Assembly: GCA_030374765.1 (NCBI GenBank)
Contig: JARGXX010000004.1
Coordinates: 434,001 to 498,000 of the forward strand
Direction of reading: 5' to 3'
DNA length: 64,000 bases
DNA from: Agarophyton chilense
Lineage: Eukaryota > Rhodophyta > Florideophyceae > Gracilariales > Gracilariaceae
Shown: piece after piece, positions 24,245-33,387 of the stretch
Layout: every line of letters starts with the position of its first letter
How positions within the stretch are numbered: the first letter of the stretch is position 1
The notes under the pieces: generated by a model
What the model saw: the letters and a program-made list of their open reading frames with translations, nothing else
Database searches by the model: none
Told to the model about the DNA's origin: nothing
Made by a program: the position numbers and the translations under genes

Positions 24245-25657
24245 GAGAAACGCTCTAAGCCCTTCGATATACGCGTGTTCGCCGGTGGAACCCAGCTGAG
24301 AGTGGGCTGTGCAGTTATGGTCACGCAATCTGTTACTTGCACGCTCTTCATCGTAACCTGAACCATAAAATCACCCTCCATATTCGCAGCAAAGAGGGTT
24401 GGACTCTCCTCGTCAAACCCTGGTAGACTCTAGCCAGTTCCATTTCGTCGGCGCTGATTAGTTCAAGCATCCTCGTAGCCGAAGTAAAAGTCTGAAGAAG
24501 GTACGAATCATATCTTTCATCGATATGTCGCCTCAAAGAAAACATGTCCTTGATCCCCGGAAACTCCTCCGAGGCATGTTCAGAAATACCGATTCCTTTG
24601 CGGATTATCCTCAAAGATCAATCCTTTCCTTGAGCATGTGATCACCTGATTCTGGTCGTATCGTAAGTATCCCATACCCTTCACAATACAAAAGTCAATT
24701 ATAGGTCCCAAGTGAGGATAAGTTCGTACAATTTCTACAAAACTTCCAGTTTATACGTTTCTCTCACGTCCTAGACGAACAAGCTGTGAATCGCCGGTAT
24801 TAGAGCCCATGAACGCGAACGCACTGTCCAAATAAGAGATGCAACAGGCAGTACTTGTCTCGCCAAGTGCTTCTAGTTTGATACCAGTAATGGTATTCTT
24901 TTGGTCTGTGATAAGCAAAGGAATGCTAAGACAGCCCTTCTCATCACCGATGAGGTATCTAGTGCCTTTCTCACCAACTTTGCCCACGGCAGTTATGATT
25001 GCGACCTCGAATGGTTGCGATATTTGCCCACCATGAGCCGTAAGGTATGTCACAAAGTCCTCTCCAAATATGAGAACGCCGCCTATGGGATCTGGGACAG
25101 CAACGAGTTTCGAGGCGGAAATCTCCAGCGTTGCGCTCTTCCACGAACCCTCCGCAACGTCTTGGTCGTTCATACGGATTTCTTACGTTCGCAACTCGCG
25201 GCTCTCTTTTCCATGAGCACACAAGACGGCTACAGTGGGATACTGAAAGCCGTGGAGGAACACCATGTCGAAGATGGTTTCCTCAAGGAGCCTGACGTTA
25301 AAGGCGGTTTTGTCAGCATCGCGTTCGGTGGGAACTACTTTCAGCAGACGCTTGTACTGATGAAGCGCGACACATTCGGCTTTGGGGTCGACAATGCTCA
25401 TATAACTTGTACTTTTCCGTGATGACCATAAGTTGGTCCTGTGTCTCACCCGGGACTCGCATGAGGTGCATACCGGAAATAGTTCCATGAATTGGAAGTT
25501 CAATGACACATGCCTGCCCTTCCTTGGTTATGGTATACAATTGAATGTAGCTGACCTTGGCAACGAGCAGGTTGCGCTGATCCGGGGCCAAGAAGCTGCC
25601 CACGGCTGTGTGTCAGACGCGCGACGCCTTGTGCGCGGTGACGACGTAGTTGTACAT
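24245..25657 (-). pseudogene. DDB1: DDB1 (UV-damaged DNA-binding protein 1) 5' fragment, decayed
   Basis: The minus strand encodes the N-terminal third of DDB1, the triple beta-propeller adaptor of CUL4 ubiquitin ligases and of nucleotide-excision repair. It starts at ATG 25,657 with MYNYVVTAHKASRV (family: MSYNYVVTAQKPTAV). Colinear matches follow: IVDPKAECVALHQYKRLLKV, AFNVRLLEE, KLVAVPDPIGGVLIFGED, ALGETSTACCISYLD, GDSQLVRL, RIIRKGIGISEHASEEFPGI, and finally FAANMEGDFMVQVTMKSVQV. The last piece corresponds to roughly residue 400-430 of about 1140. Damage includes a TGA at codon 15 (25,613-25,615), another in-frame stop near 25,183, and at least three frame changes (around 25.44, 24.75 and 24.62 kb). 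The rest of the gene is absent. It starts 154 bases head-to-head from the GH16 remnant. Confidence 0.85.
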
Positions 25658-25811
25658 ATTGCTTCAAGGACGGGTGCTCCAAAGCAGTGAAGACGAAAAC
25701 GGACGCGAGAGAGGCAACTGAGAGCCTGACCGACAAACTACGTGAAAAGTCCCCATCGCGCCTCCGATATCCAAACAGCGTGAGCCATGCACGAGGGCGC
25801 ATGTAAGCGTT

Positions 25812-26834
25812 GTGTGGAACCGTTCGACTCCGAAGTTGGCCGAGACCGCTCATATTCTCGTTCACGGTGCAAGTTGGCAGCCGGTCATGGTGTGTGCTGA
25901 GTCTTCAATGGTGACGCGGTTTGCGCTGGCCAGTTGCAAGCAAGATACTGACACCAGCCGGAAAGCGGATTTTTGTGAAACTCAGATACAAAAAATACTG
26001 TTGAAAGGCTCGGGGGCGTTGAAAACTTTTGTAACGCAAGAAGCACAATCGCGTCAAGAAAAGTGGCACAACGTCAAGCACGAGACAATTGGCTTACTGG
26101 ATAGATTATTGGATCGAGTTCCTTCGCGGCCCTCTGGAAAGGAAGGAGAATGGACTTTGATAGAGAGCGTAAGTGACGAATTCGAAGGCAATGCCCTGAA
26201 CCTCGACAAGTGGGAGCCATTCAACAGAAATAGGAAGGGTCGAGCTCCTGGATGGATTAACAGGGAGAATGGGACGGTTCGAGACGATTGCCTGCAGCTG
26301 CACTCGCGTCTACAAGCGCCTCCGACTTGTTATCCTCCGGACTACCACAAATTCTCAACCGCGTTTGTTCGAAGCAAGAAAAAGGTGAGATATGGATATT
26401 TCGAAGCAAAGGTGGAGCCGGCAGAATCCTGTGTTGCAAGTGCTTTCTCATTCGCCTGCAACGACGCTCAGACGTGGAATCAAATCGGTGTGTTCGAGGT
26501 GAGTGGAAAGTGCGGTTACGACCGTAAGTACACCATGAACGCACATGTGTTCCGCAAGGGTGGTCAAATTCTGGAAAGAAAATTGCATCACCCTCAATCC
26601 ACAACACTGCTGTTCCGAGTTTGTGATGAGACATTCATCAACGACCTAGACTGCACGCCGTAGTACATTAGATGGATTGTGAATGGCAATATCGTTCGAC
26701 AAATTCCTAATGAACACTGGCACGAGGAAATGTGGGTACAGTTCGATTGTGAGACGGTGCCTAGCTGGTTCGGGATGCCGAGCGTCGTAGTGCAGCTGAT
26801 AAACTCTTACAAACTCAAGACGGGTGGAGTCTAA
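25812..26834 (+). pseudogene. Glycoside hydrolase family 16 (carrageenase/agarase-like) with altered catalytic motif, decayed
   Basis: GH16 enzymes cleave beta-1,4 or beta-1,3 links in algal galactans and glucans. Numbered from the ATG at 25,812 (25,908 is another possible start), the domain begins at about residue 112 with EWTLIESVSDEFEGNALN. It continues through LDKWEPF (131-137) and RYGYFEAKVEPA (193-204) to TWNQIGVFEVSG (221-232). Family members have ExDxxE at this last site. Here the nucleophile is Q224 and the middle residue G226, with only the acid/base E229 kept. After a TAG at 26,661-26,663 the same frame goes on with RWIVNGNIVRQIPNEHWHEE and FDCETVPSWFGMP, typical of the C-terminal half, to a TAA at 26,834. 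About 110 residues precede the domain and show no clear signal peptide. Probably a dead gene copy of red-algal type. Confidence 0.75.
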
Positions 26835-26969
26835 CATGTGGCATATGAGAGCGCAGCGCATGCCTGTTTGGTGGAGGGAGTGAGGATTGCGATACGGGCG
26901 GTTGAGCCAATGGTCATGAGTTTTGCAGAACATGGTGGTTTCGCTCTCCTCGGTGCATGACTCCCGGAT

Positions 26970-27347
26970 TCATAAGATTTCACAGTTGGTCGCAACGGTG
27001 GGTATCGCTCCAAAGATGATACACGACAGGCTCACGAGGAATGACCCGCAAGAGGAGCCTGGTGAGAGACGCAAGCGTCGCGTGCAAGATTTCATGTGCT
27101 CAAAGACGCACTCGAGATTCAACCAGCGGAGGGGACATGTGCAGTGTTTGCAGTGGACGTGGGATTCATGGCCACCCAAAGCGAACTCAAAGCGATACAC
27201 TGCGTGGTGATTTCGCACACGATTCAGTGTCGGGAATTGATCATGTGGGAGATTGGACGATATAAAAGATAGAAAGTTAGTAAGAGCGCGGATGACATAG
27301 TTTTCGACCGTGTGAAGTTTGTAACTCTTTGTCGAGCTGTGCCTCAC
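26970..27347 (-). pseudogene. BED-type zinc-finger fragment, possibly from a hAT transposase
   Basis: A minus-strand frame of 125 codons contains HVHCKHCTCPLRW, then after 12 residues EHMKSC, giving C-x2-C...H-x3-C. The spacing fits a BED finger such as those at the N-terminus of hAT-family transposases. No catalytic region follows. The plus strand of the same stretch is also open over short distances, so the call rests on this one motif. Confidence 0.35.
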
Positions 27348-27349
27348 AT

Positions 27350-28770
27350 AGCGGCATTATCGATATGCTTGTGGAGCGACGAGAGCAGCGATCAGAGCGA
27401 GACCGGTGGAAACATGCTGCGGAGGCGCAGACGGGAAGTGCAAGAAGAGTACGGCAAAAAAGTAGAGGACCAGGCAACCAAAACCGTGCGGCCACGACCA
27501 TGCGACCACGATCATGGGTCATGGCCGTGCGAAAGGTCGGGGCGCAAGGGAGAAACAGAGGATAAGTCTCATAGCAGGCCATCACAGACGAAATGGCGTC
27601 AAACTAAGTGTCGTCGGTAACGCTAGCCACCGTGCGCTGCGTCGGGAAGCTTCACCGTGAACGCAAATGAACGAGGTGAGCACACGGACGGACAGACGCA
27701 ATGGTCACACAGTAGACACGCGGAGCCGCTACACCGCGGGGCCTACGCGGAGGAAGCGAAGAGCTGCTGCGCAGCAAAGAGATCAATTCCAGTGAGCAAC
27801 GTTGATGGCGAGGCGAGTAGGAGAAATGTGCGAGAAAAGTGGGTGTTGCAGCTACTGGTGGCTACAGGCGGTGAAATCGGGCAGGAGGCCAATCGCCACG
27901 GCGTCGCTGACGTCGGACTTCTGACCAATCAGGAGGCTAGGTTCAGATCTCCGTACCTTTCAAATCAGCTCGTTTAGGCCGATCCGCTCTCCACCTACAG
28001 AAAGACTAGGCTCAAACATTGCCGGAAGTCGGACGTCAGCGACGCCGTGTCGATTGGCCTCCTGCTGGGTATCACTGCATACGCGCACGGCTCTTTGTCG
28101 AGGTCCAAAACACCCGGCAACCGCGATGCTCAAACCACCACCACGACTACCCCGAACGCAATCCCTCCCCTTCCCTGGACCCTCCTCCTCCTTCTCTCTC
28201 AACCCTAGTCATCCTTAAGCCCCAGCTCGACGCGCACCAAACATTTACCGCGCTGCTCGCGCCCCTGCATACAGCCACATCCCGCCATTCCCATTTCCGC
28301 ATTCCCCTCCTCCCTTCTCCCTCAGCGCTTTCACCGAGGGTGCATCCAACGCTGCACGTTACGCACCTTCCTTCCGAAAGCCAACCCTCCAACTCGCCAT
28401 CTTGTTGGGATTAGCGCACCGACTGCTTCCAAACTTCATTTTACTTTGCCTCAACCGTCGTCACCGTGATCCACATTCTCTCCAGCGCCCTCCTCAGGGC
28501 AACCTTTCTCCGATCTCTTTCTGAATCCACTGGAAACGCCAACTCAGCTTTCACAACCCACGTTTGTACCATCTTCACCAAAACATCATCTTCCGCTGCA
28601 ACCCCGTCCGCAACTAACCATAACATTGCCATTTCCTCTCCACCTCCTTTCTCAGTGCGACATACCTTCCCCGACTTCCTGCTAAATACAATGCCACACC
28701 CAACTCCGTCTTCAAAATCAACATTTGTACAACCACAACCAAAACATCATCTGCCGCCGCTACCTCGTCC
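27350..28770. other. No gene recognised; C-rich plus strand
   Basis: Short arginine-rich or proline-rich frames occur on both strands (27,312-27,620 plus, 28,147-28,392 minus, 28,466-28,852 plus). The C-rich composition from 28.1 kb resembles host coding sequence with C at third positions, but I cannot name a product. An inverted repeat lies at 27,882-28,064. Confidence 0.3.
27882..28064. repeat. Inverted repeat, 40-bp arms, 103-bp spacer
   Basis: Arm 27,882-27,921 (starting CAGGAGGCCAATCGCC) and arm 28,025-28,064 (ending GATTGGCCTCCTG) are reverse complements at 38 of 40 positions. It may be a small foldback or MITE-like element. No target-site duplication was identified. Confidence 0.8.
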
Positions 28771-28990
28771 ACAACCCCGTCCGCAACTCACCCCCGCACT
28801 AACTCTCCCTCCACCACCGCCGCAACCCTGTCCCCACCTAACCCCCCCCTAAATCTCCTTCCACCACGGCCGCAACCCAGTCCCCACCTAACCCCCGCAC
28901 TAATTCTCCCTCCAACACCGCCGCAACCCCGTCCGAAACTCACCGCCGCAACCCCGTCCGCAACTCACTCCCGCACTAACTCTCCCTCAA
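28771..28990. repeat. C-rich minisatellite, about 50-bp unit, roughly 4.5 copies
   Basis: Units such as CCGCCGCAACCCCGTCCGC followed by AACTCACCCCCGCACTAAC repeat head to tail. Boundaries are near 28,814, 28,863, 28,914 and 28,942, with one short unit. Partial earlier copies occur at 28,590-28,616. It abuts the PRPF6 fragment. Confidence 0.75.
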
Positions 28991-29045
28991 CCACCGCTCC
29001 AACCTTAACTCTGACTACGAACCCTCTCACGAAGCCCCACTCCAA

Positions 29046-29796
29046 CTAGCCCGCCTTCACAAACGCCCAGTCCATCACCGCTTCCACTACACCCCTCTCG
29101 GCAAACCCCATGATCGCTAGCACTACAACCACTCGTACCACCGCCCACCTCACTACCACCCCCCTGATCACCACCTCGAAAACCGCTTCGAACCAACATT
29201 GGTCTAGTTCCCATTCTCCTGCACCTATTCCAATGGCACTTTCCACAATAGCGTGCACAGTGCCGTCATACCCACCCGCCTCCATTGCGATTGCTTCTTC
29301 GATCCGTCTTTCCCGCGAAATGATCACGCATTTGACGCCCTCCCTCATGATCCTCACCATCTCCTCCGTTTTCTTGGCATGTTCTATTTCTTCTAGCTGT
29401 GCAACTGTGATCCAAACCACTATGTGCCCAGGTACCACCCTCTGTGCTTGCTTCAGAACCGGTCTTGCCCGCTCATAACTCTCTAGGTGCGCCAATGCAA
29501 TCCACATATCTACCTCCTGGGGTACTCTTTCAACAGCCTTGAGAAGCAGCATGCGCACTCCAGCCGAATATTCCACTTCGATGGAAGCTTTCCACACATC
29601 TACCCCCTTCAGAATCACGTCCAACTCTTTTCGCAATACCCGCTTCTTCGCTGACTTGTCGACCTCCAGCGCCGCTGCTTGCAGCCAAATATTGCTCAAC
29701 TTTGGCACGTTCTTCACTGCCTTCACCAGAATACGACCGGCGATCTTTCGGTCTTGATGCATGCGTGCCACCTCAATCCAAACGTTCTCATCCTAA
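29046..29796 (-). pseudogene. PRPF6: PRPF6/Prp6 splicing-factor fragment (HAT repeats)
   Basis: About 250 codons on the minus strand match the HAT (half-a-TPR) repeat region of Prp6, which bridges U5 and U4/U6 snRNPs in the tri-snRNP. Recognisable pieces in order: VWIEVARMHQDRKIAGRIL, SNIWLQAAALEVDKSAKKRV (family AxELExDxxAKKRVLRKAL), MWIALAHLESYERARPVL, VVWITVAQLEE, YDGTVHAIVESAIGIG (family VATCQAVMRAVIGIG). This corresponds to roughly residues 390-640 of about 940. The frame is open throughout, but both ends break off abruptly, at 29,796 and at the stop by 29,046. The last 50 codons are drifting (GVVVRWAVVRVVVVLAI). Apparently a truncated duplicate. Confidence 0.85.
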
Positions 29797-29819
29797 CAAG
29801 GGTTGTACAAACTCCACAA

Positions 29820-30560
29820 GTATGGAATGATGAGCATCATGTATCGTATCATATACTTTCGTCCCAAACGGACTTCAATTTTTTCCCTGACACCTTTCGA
29901 GTAATCGATGATATCAACTCCACCATTAGGGACCACTCCAAGAAGGCAGAGGGCATCCGGTATTTCGTTCCATACCGAGAAAAGACGGTTATTCGCGCTG
30001 AAGATCAATACTGCATCTCCCTGACATGTAGTCATGAGAACGCTTGGAGGGATATTCAGGACGGAATACCAGACCAGTACGGGTTGCTCAAACTTTATGG
30101 GACGAACGCGGAGCTGAACTTGGTTTAGTTTGCACCATCGTCCTATGTAAAAAATTCGTCGGAACTCCACTGGTCTTTGTCGCTGCCAAATTTGTCTGGG
30201 AAGATCTCTGTAGACTTGTCGGAAATACTTACTTCTGTACGAAAGAGCAAAAACAAACAGGATGTCGTGCATGGGAAAAACAGTGGCGCGTCGTACTTTC
30301 AAAAGTCACGAGCATCATCACTAGCGCAAAGAGTGCTTATTCAGTTTGAAACTTTCGTAGCCCATCACCCCAACATCTCTCCAGAAATAACGTCCCAGGG
30401 AACGAGGAAAGTGGTTGAGCGCACGATTCTTTCTGCTGGGAACAAATGTGAACTATCCGACAAGTTCAATTCAGATGATGACATGCTGTTCTTGGATGTC
30501 CCTGAACATGATTTTCTGGACTCTGTGAATAGAAGTGAAATACGGTTTACCGCATCTTAG
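29820..30560 (+). CDS. Hypothetical protein, one in-frame TAG
   Basis: One plus-strand frame is open from about 29,680 to 30,560 except for a TAG at 30,126-30,128. It reads with protein-like composition, for example KKAEGIRYFVPYREKTVIRA, HENAWRDIQDGIPDQYG and, after the stop, LAQRVLIQFETFVAHHPN. The part before 29,800 overlaps the PRPF6 fragment antisense and is probably a shadow. I do not recognise the family. It may be another captured or decayed host gene. Confidence 0.35.
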
Positions 30561-30589
30561 ATCTCAATCTGCACCATAAGTCATCTTTC

Positions 30590-31168
30590 TTGAATCTATT
30601 TAGAAACTATGCATCCGGTGGATATCATACGATTTCAGCCGAAGAGAAATCTTGCATTGAGGAAAGGCGAAAGAAAACTTCTCTCCGTATCCTTAAGGCC
30701 GTTCGTTTGCCTACTTCAATAGATTGTCTAACAAAGCCCTTTCCAATGCTAAGAGTTGAAGAAAAGCAAAATGAAAACCTTGACGGAGGCCGCCCGATTC
30801 TTGGTCCTTCGCCCCAAAAGAGCAACAAGCTGGGCGAAGACAGGTTATGTTCCGCAGCAAATAACTCAATCAATTGTTACGGTCTTCCCACTGGTCATTC
30901 CCACATTTTGGGAGGGAATACCTTTCGATGGACCACGAACTCATATCGAAAAGTAGCCTATTGCCAAAGTCGATCTAACCCTCGGTTTCAAGATAATTTA
31001 TTGGGCGATGGCATCAGAAATTTTGGCCAACATGAACTTAGTGCACATCCAATGGTCCTTTCTGGAACTTCAGGATCAGCATTCATTCGAAATTCAAGTA
31101 CCCCCACCAGTCATCACGCTCCACTGCCATATGATGCAAAAAAAAGTCTCAGCAGTTTTAAGTCATAG
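30590..31168 (+). CDS. Hypothetical open frame
   Basis: 192 codons are open on the plus strand directly after the frame ending at 30,560, in a different phase. Composition is Ser/Asn/Arg-rich with no recognised motif. A second frame at 30,756-30,956 in the phase of the preceding gene is also protein-like (FPLVIPTFWEGIPFDGPRTH). The pair may be one decayed gene with a frame change. Confidence 0.25.
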   Translation: MNLFRNYASGGYHTISAEEKSCIEERRKKTSLRILKAVRLPTSIDCLTKPFPMLRVEEKQNENLDGGRPILGPSPQKSNKLGEDRLCSAANNSINCYGLPTGHSHILGGNTFRWTTNSYRKVAYCQSRSNPRFQDNLLGDGIRNFGQHELSAHPMVLSGTSGSAFIRNSSTPTSHHAPLPYDAKKSLSSFKS

Positions 31169-31547
31169 TCTCGGGTCGTGATTTCATGCATTGACAGCCA
31201 CGCCTCCTGAACCTTCGTTCCATCGTAAGAATCTGCCGCCGAAAATAGATGGAGGGCAGAGCGATCACCAGAATACCCTCCGCATTGAGAGCTGGAAAAA
31301 CTCTCTTTAGCGCCTTACTGCAAATGATACAATAACTGTGCCTACGTCTTGATCAAGGTTTGGTACGAGTATCTTCTTCACCCAGGATCATGAGGGCTGA
31401 GTTCATCTTTTTTTGTGTACCATTTTACTCTTTCATCTGAGTCAGTCGCAACCAAGTGATGGCCATCCATCTTTTTCCATTTCCGAGGCCGACGACTGAC
31501 GCAGCTCTTCGGACCAGATTCTCAGCCTATCCTCTTCACCTCTCAAC

Positions 31548-32460
31548 GTGCGACCACCTCCAACAGGCCCCGGATCCCAAAACATCGATCTGTCATCCGG
31601 CACCGCCCCTCATCTGCCCCATCTGCCACCCTCGCCCCCTCACTCCTTCTTCCTCCTCCATCCTCCGTCGCTTAGCATGGCACTGCATCGCCTCTCCGCC
31701 CGCTTTGGCCCTACTGACGTTCTTGTGCAAACCGATGCCGTCCTTTCCTCCCAGAGCGCCGAGGATGCCGAGTTTCCCGACTTCCTGCCCGTGCCTTTTC
31801 AGTCCGTCACTCAACACTTCAGCTTGGCGCGCTTCCGCCCCCAAGGCCCTGACTTTCTCACCGACGCTGGTATGCCCTCACCAGCTTAATCTGACGACGC
31901 AAGATGCAAAATCTATTTTCATCCAGATTCGTCCCCTTTACGCCCATGCCTGCAATGCCGCGTCACCGCCTTTCATCACTGTCTCCGCTCGTGGCTTCGC
32001 GTCAAAATCAAGGACGGTGATTTCAATCATCTCTCCTGTTTTCTGTGCCATGAGCTCATCCCCGACGCCGAAGTGAGAAATATCGTGGGAGAGCTCGAAT
32101 TCAAAAGGTGTCTTTTCTTTTGCTCCAAGATTCAGCATGGAAGCAACCCTACCGCAGCATGGTGTCCAAATGTGGGATGTTGGAAACTGTTGCGGTGCAA
32201 TGTGCGTAAACTATGCGTCAATACCGCGAACATGACCTGCCCGGATTGCGACACGCAGGTGTGCCCTCGATGCTTCAGCGAAGGTCATGGAGATGACATG
32301 TGTCCAGTACCTACCGTCGCCGTCCGAGAAAACACACTCTCCCGTATCTGGGAGAGGGTTCACACCAAAAAGTGTCCAATATCTCGAATATCTCTAGTAA
32401 CACTGTGAAGAACGATCGCTCTAGAATGTATCCAATGCGCAAATTGAAATCCCAGGAAAC
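31548..32460 (+). pseudogene. RBR-type (RING-IBR-RING) E3 ubiquitin ligase, decayed
   Basis: RBR ligases take ubiquitin from an E2 onto a RING2 cysteine and pass it to the substrate. The frame from ATG 31,548 is open to 32,408 apart from a TAA at 31,887-31,889. After that stop comes a RING1 remnant, PCLQCRVTAFHHCLRSWLRV, then the linker KIKDGDFNHLSCFLCHELI and DAEVRNIVGELEFKRC (family: CPxxxCxxxLxxxEVxxxLxxxxxxRY). The IBR domain follows, with AAWCPNVGCWKLLRC and TCPDCDTQVCPRCFSEGH. RING2 begins at HTKKCP, but the frame changes near 32.39 kb and expected cysteines are replaced, for instance in KNDRSRMYPMR where the family has KNDGCxxMxC. The N-terminal 110 codons are Pro/Ser-rich. A pseudogene with modest damage, suggesting fairly recent loss. 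Confidence 0.75.
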
Positions 32461-32639
32461 AGAGACTTTAGTTTACACAGGGGATGAGGAATCCGGTTTA
32501 TATCAGAGAATAGCAGAAACAACTGCGGGGGAAACAGGGCCTCCTCGAAAACGGGCAAAGTGCATGATTCCAAGAGCCATAGTTCCTCCAGCATTCGAAA
32601 GTCCTCGCAGGCTTGTCGAAGAATCACCAATCAGACATG

Positions 32640-33080
32640 TTATTTTTTGCTGCTGCGAAGCGACAGAAAAGAGCGATTAGGTGAAGAGGGGGACATTCTG
32701 GAAGGACTGGGCCGAGCAAGGTTCTTAGGAGGTGAGTGCGTCATTTAAGTAATGTGGTTTCGATTTTTGGTGGAAATCTGACTTATATTTCTTTCTTGTT
32801 ACGACAGTGGTTGATCGGGAAATGGTGGCATCAAAGATAAGTGCGAGCTTCATTCATATCTTGTATGCGTTAGGGAAGGATATCTGACTTGCCGTTGTTT
32901 GCTGCTGCAAGAGAACAGGGAGGCAAGATTGGACAAGAGGTAGGATAAGTGGTCGCTATAGAGGTGAGTGTGGTGCTGATGTGGTTTGGGTTTTATTTGT
33001 GACGGAGATCTGACTTTGGTCTATTTATTGATGCGAATGCACAAAGTGGGAGCAAGACAAGGAGCACATATTTGGGAGAG
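32640..33080 (+). repeat. Imperfect tandem units of about 230 bp with GTGAGT motifs
   Basis: The stretch near 32,650-32,810 (GCTGCTGCGAAG... AGGTGAGTG ... GAAATCTGACTT) has a diverged second copy near 32,898-33,045 (GCTGCTGCAAG... AGGTGAGTG ... GAGATCTGACTT). Each holds AG/GTGAGT, which looks like a 5' splice site, and a TACGACAG at about 32,803-32,810 looks like a 3' splice site. They may be duplicated exon-intron units at the end of the RBR gene. Confidence 0.4.
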
Positions 33081-33252
33081 GTAAGTTTGTTTATATGGAA
33101 TTTGCTTGCATGAAGCGAGGAATTGGGCTCTAACTTGTGTGAGTTTGTGATGTCTATCTAGTAATATAGTAATTTGTGATTGATGAAGGGTGAACTCGTG
33201 TACCGCTTGGACGGTTCTCGGATAATGGAGGGTTCTTTGTGTTGCGCTTCGC

Positions 33253-33297
33253 GCGACGCAAAGTGAAGCGCGCGACGGCGCGACGCGAAGTGAAGCG
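33253..33297 (+). repeat. Two near-identical 18-bp GC-rich direct repeats
   Basis: GCGACGCAAAGTGAAGCG at 33,253-33,270 and GCGACGCGAAGTGAAGCG at 33,280-33,297 differ at one position. They lie in a self-complementary CG-rich patch just before a set of perfect hairpins. Confidence 0.75.
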
Positions 33298-33324
33298 TAA
33301 CGATCAGAGAACGTGATGCAAAGC

Positions 33325-33387
33325 GCACGTGAATTGGGAAGATGTCATTTCACGTGCAACGGGGACCCGTTTCGGGTCTCAGTTGCA
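33325..33387 (+). other. Overlapping perfect hairpins
   Basis: GCACGTGA at 33,325-33,332 pairs with TCACGTGC at 33,350-33,357. Overlapping it, TGCAAC (33,355-33,360) pairs with GTTGCA (33,382-33,387) around an inner stem GACCCG-TTT-CGGGTC (33,364-33,378). Two alternative folds share the bases 33,355-33,357. A structured RNA, a terminator-like element or the tip of a foldback transposon are possible. Nothing identifies it further. Confidence 0.6.

Noticed and set aside
25812-26834. GH16 as a functional enzyme
   Set aside because: The catalytic motif lacks the nucleophile and the central acid, and a TAG interrupts the domain.
29110-29757. Plus-strand Ser/Thr-rich frames at 29.1-29.76 kb
   Set aside because: They are antisense shadows of the PRPF6 fragment.
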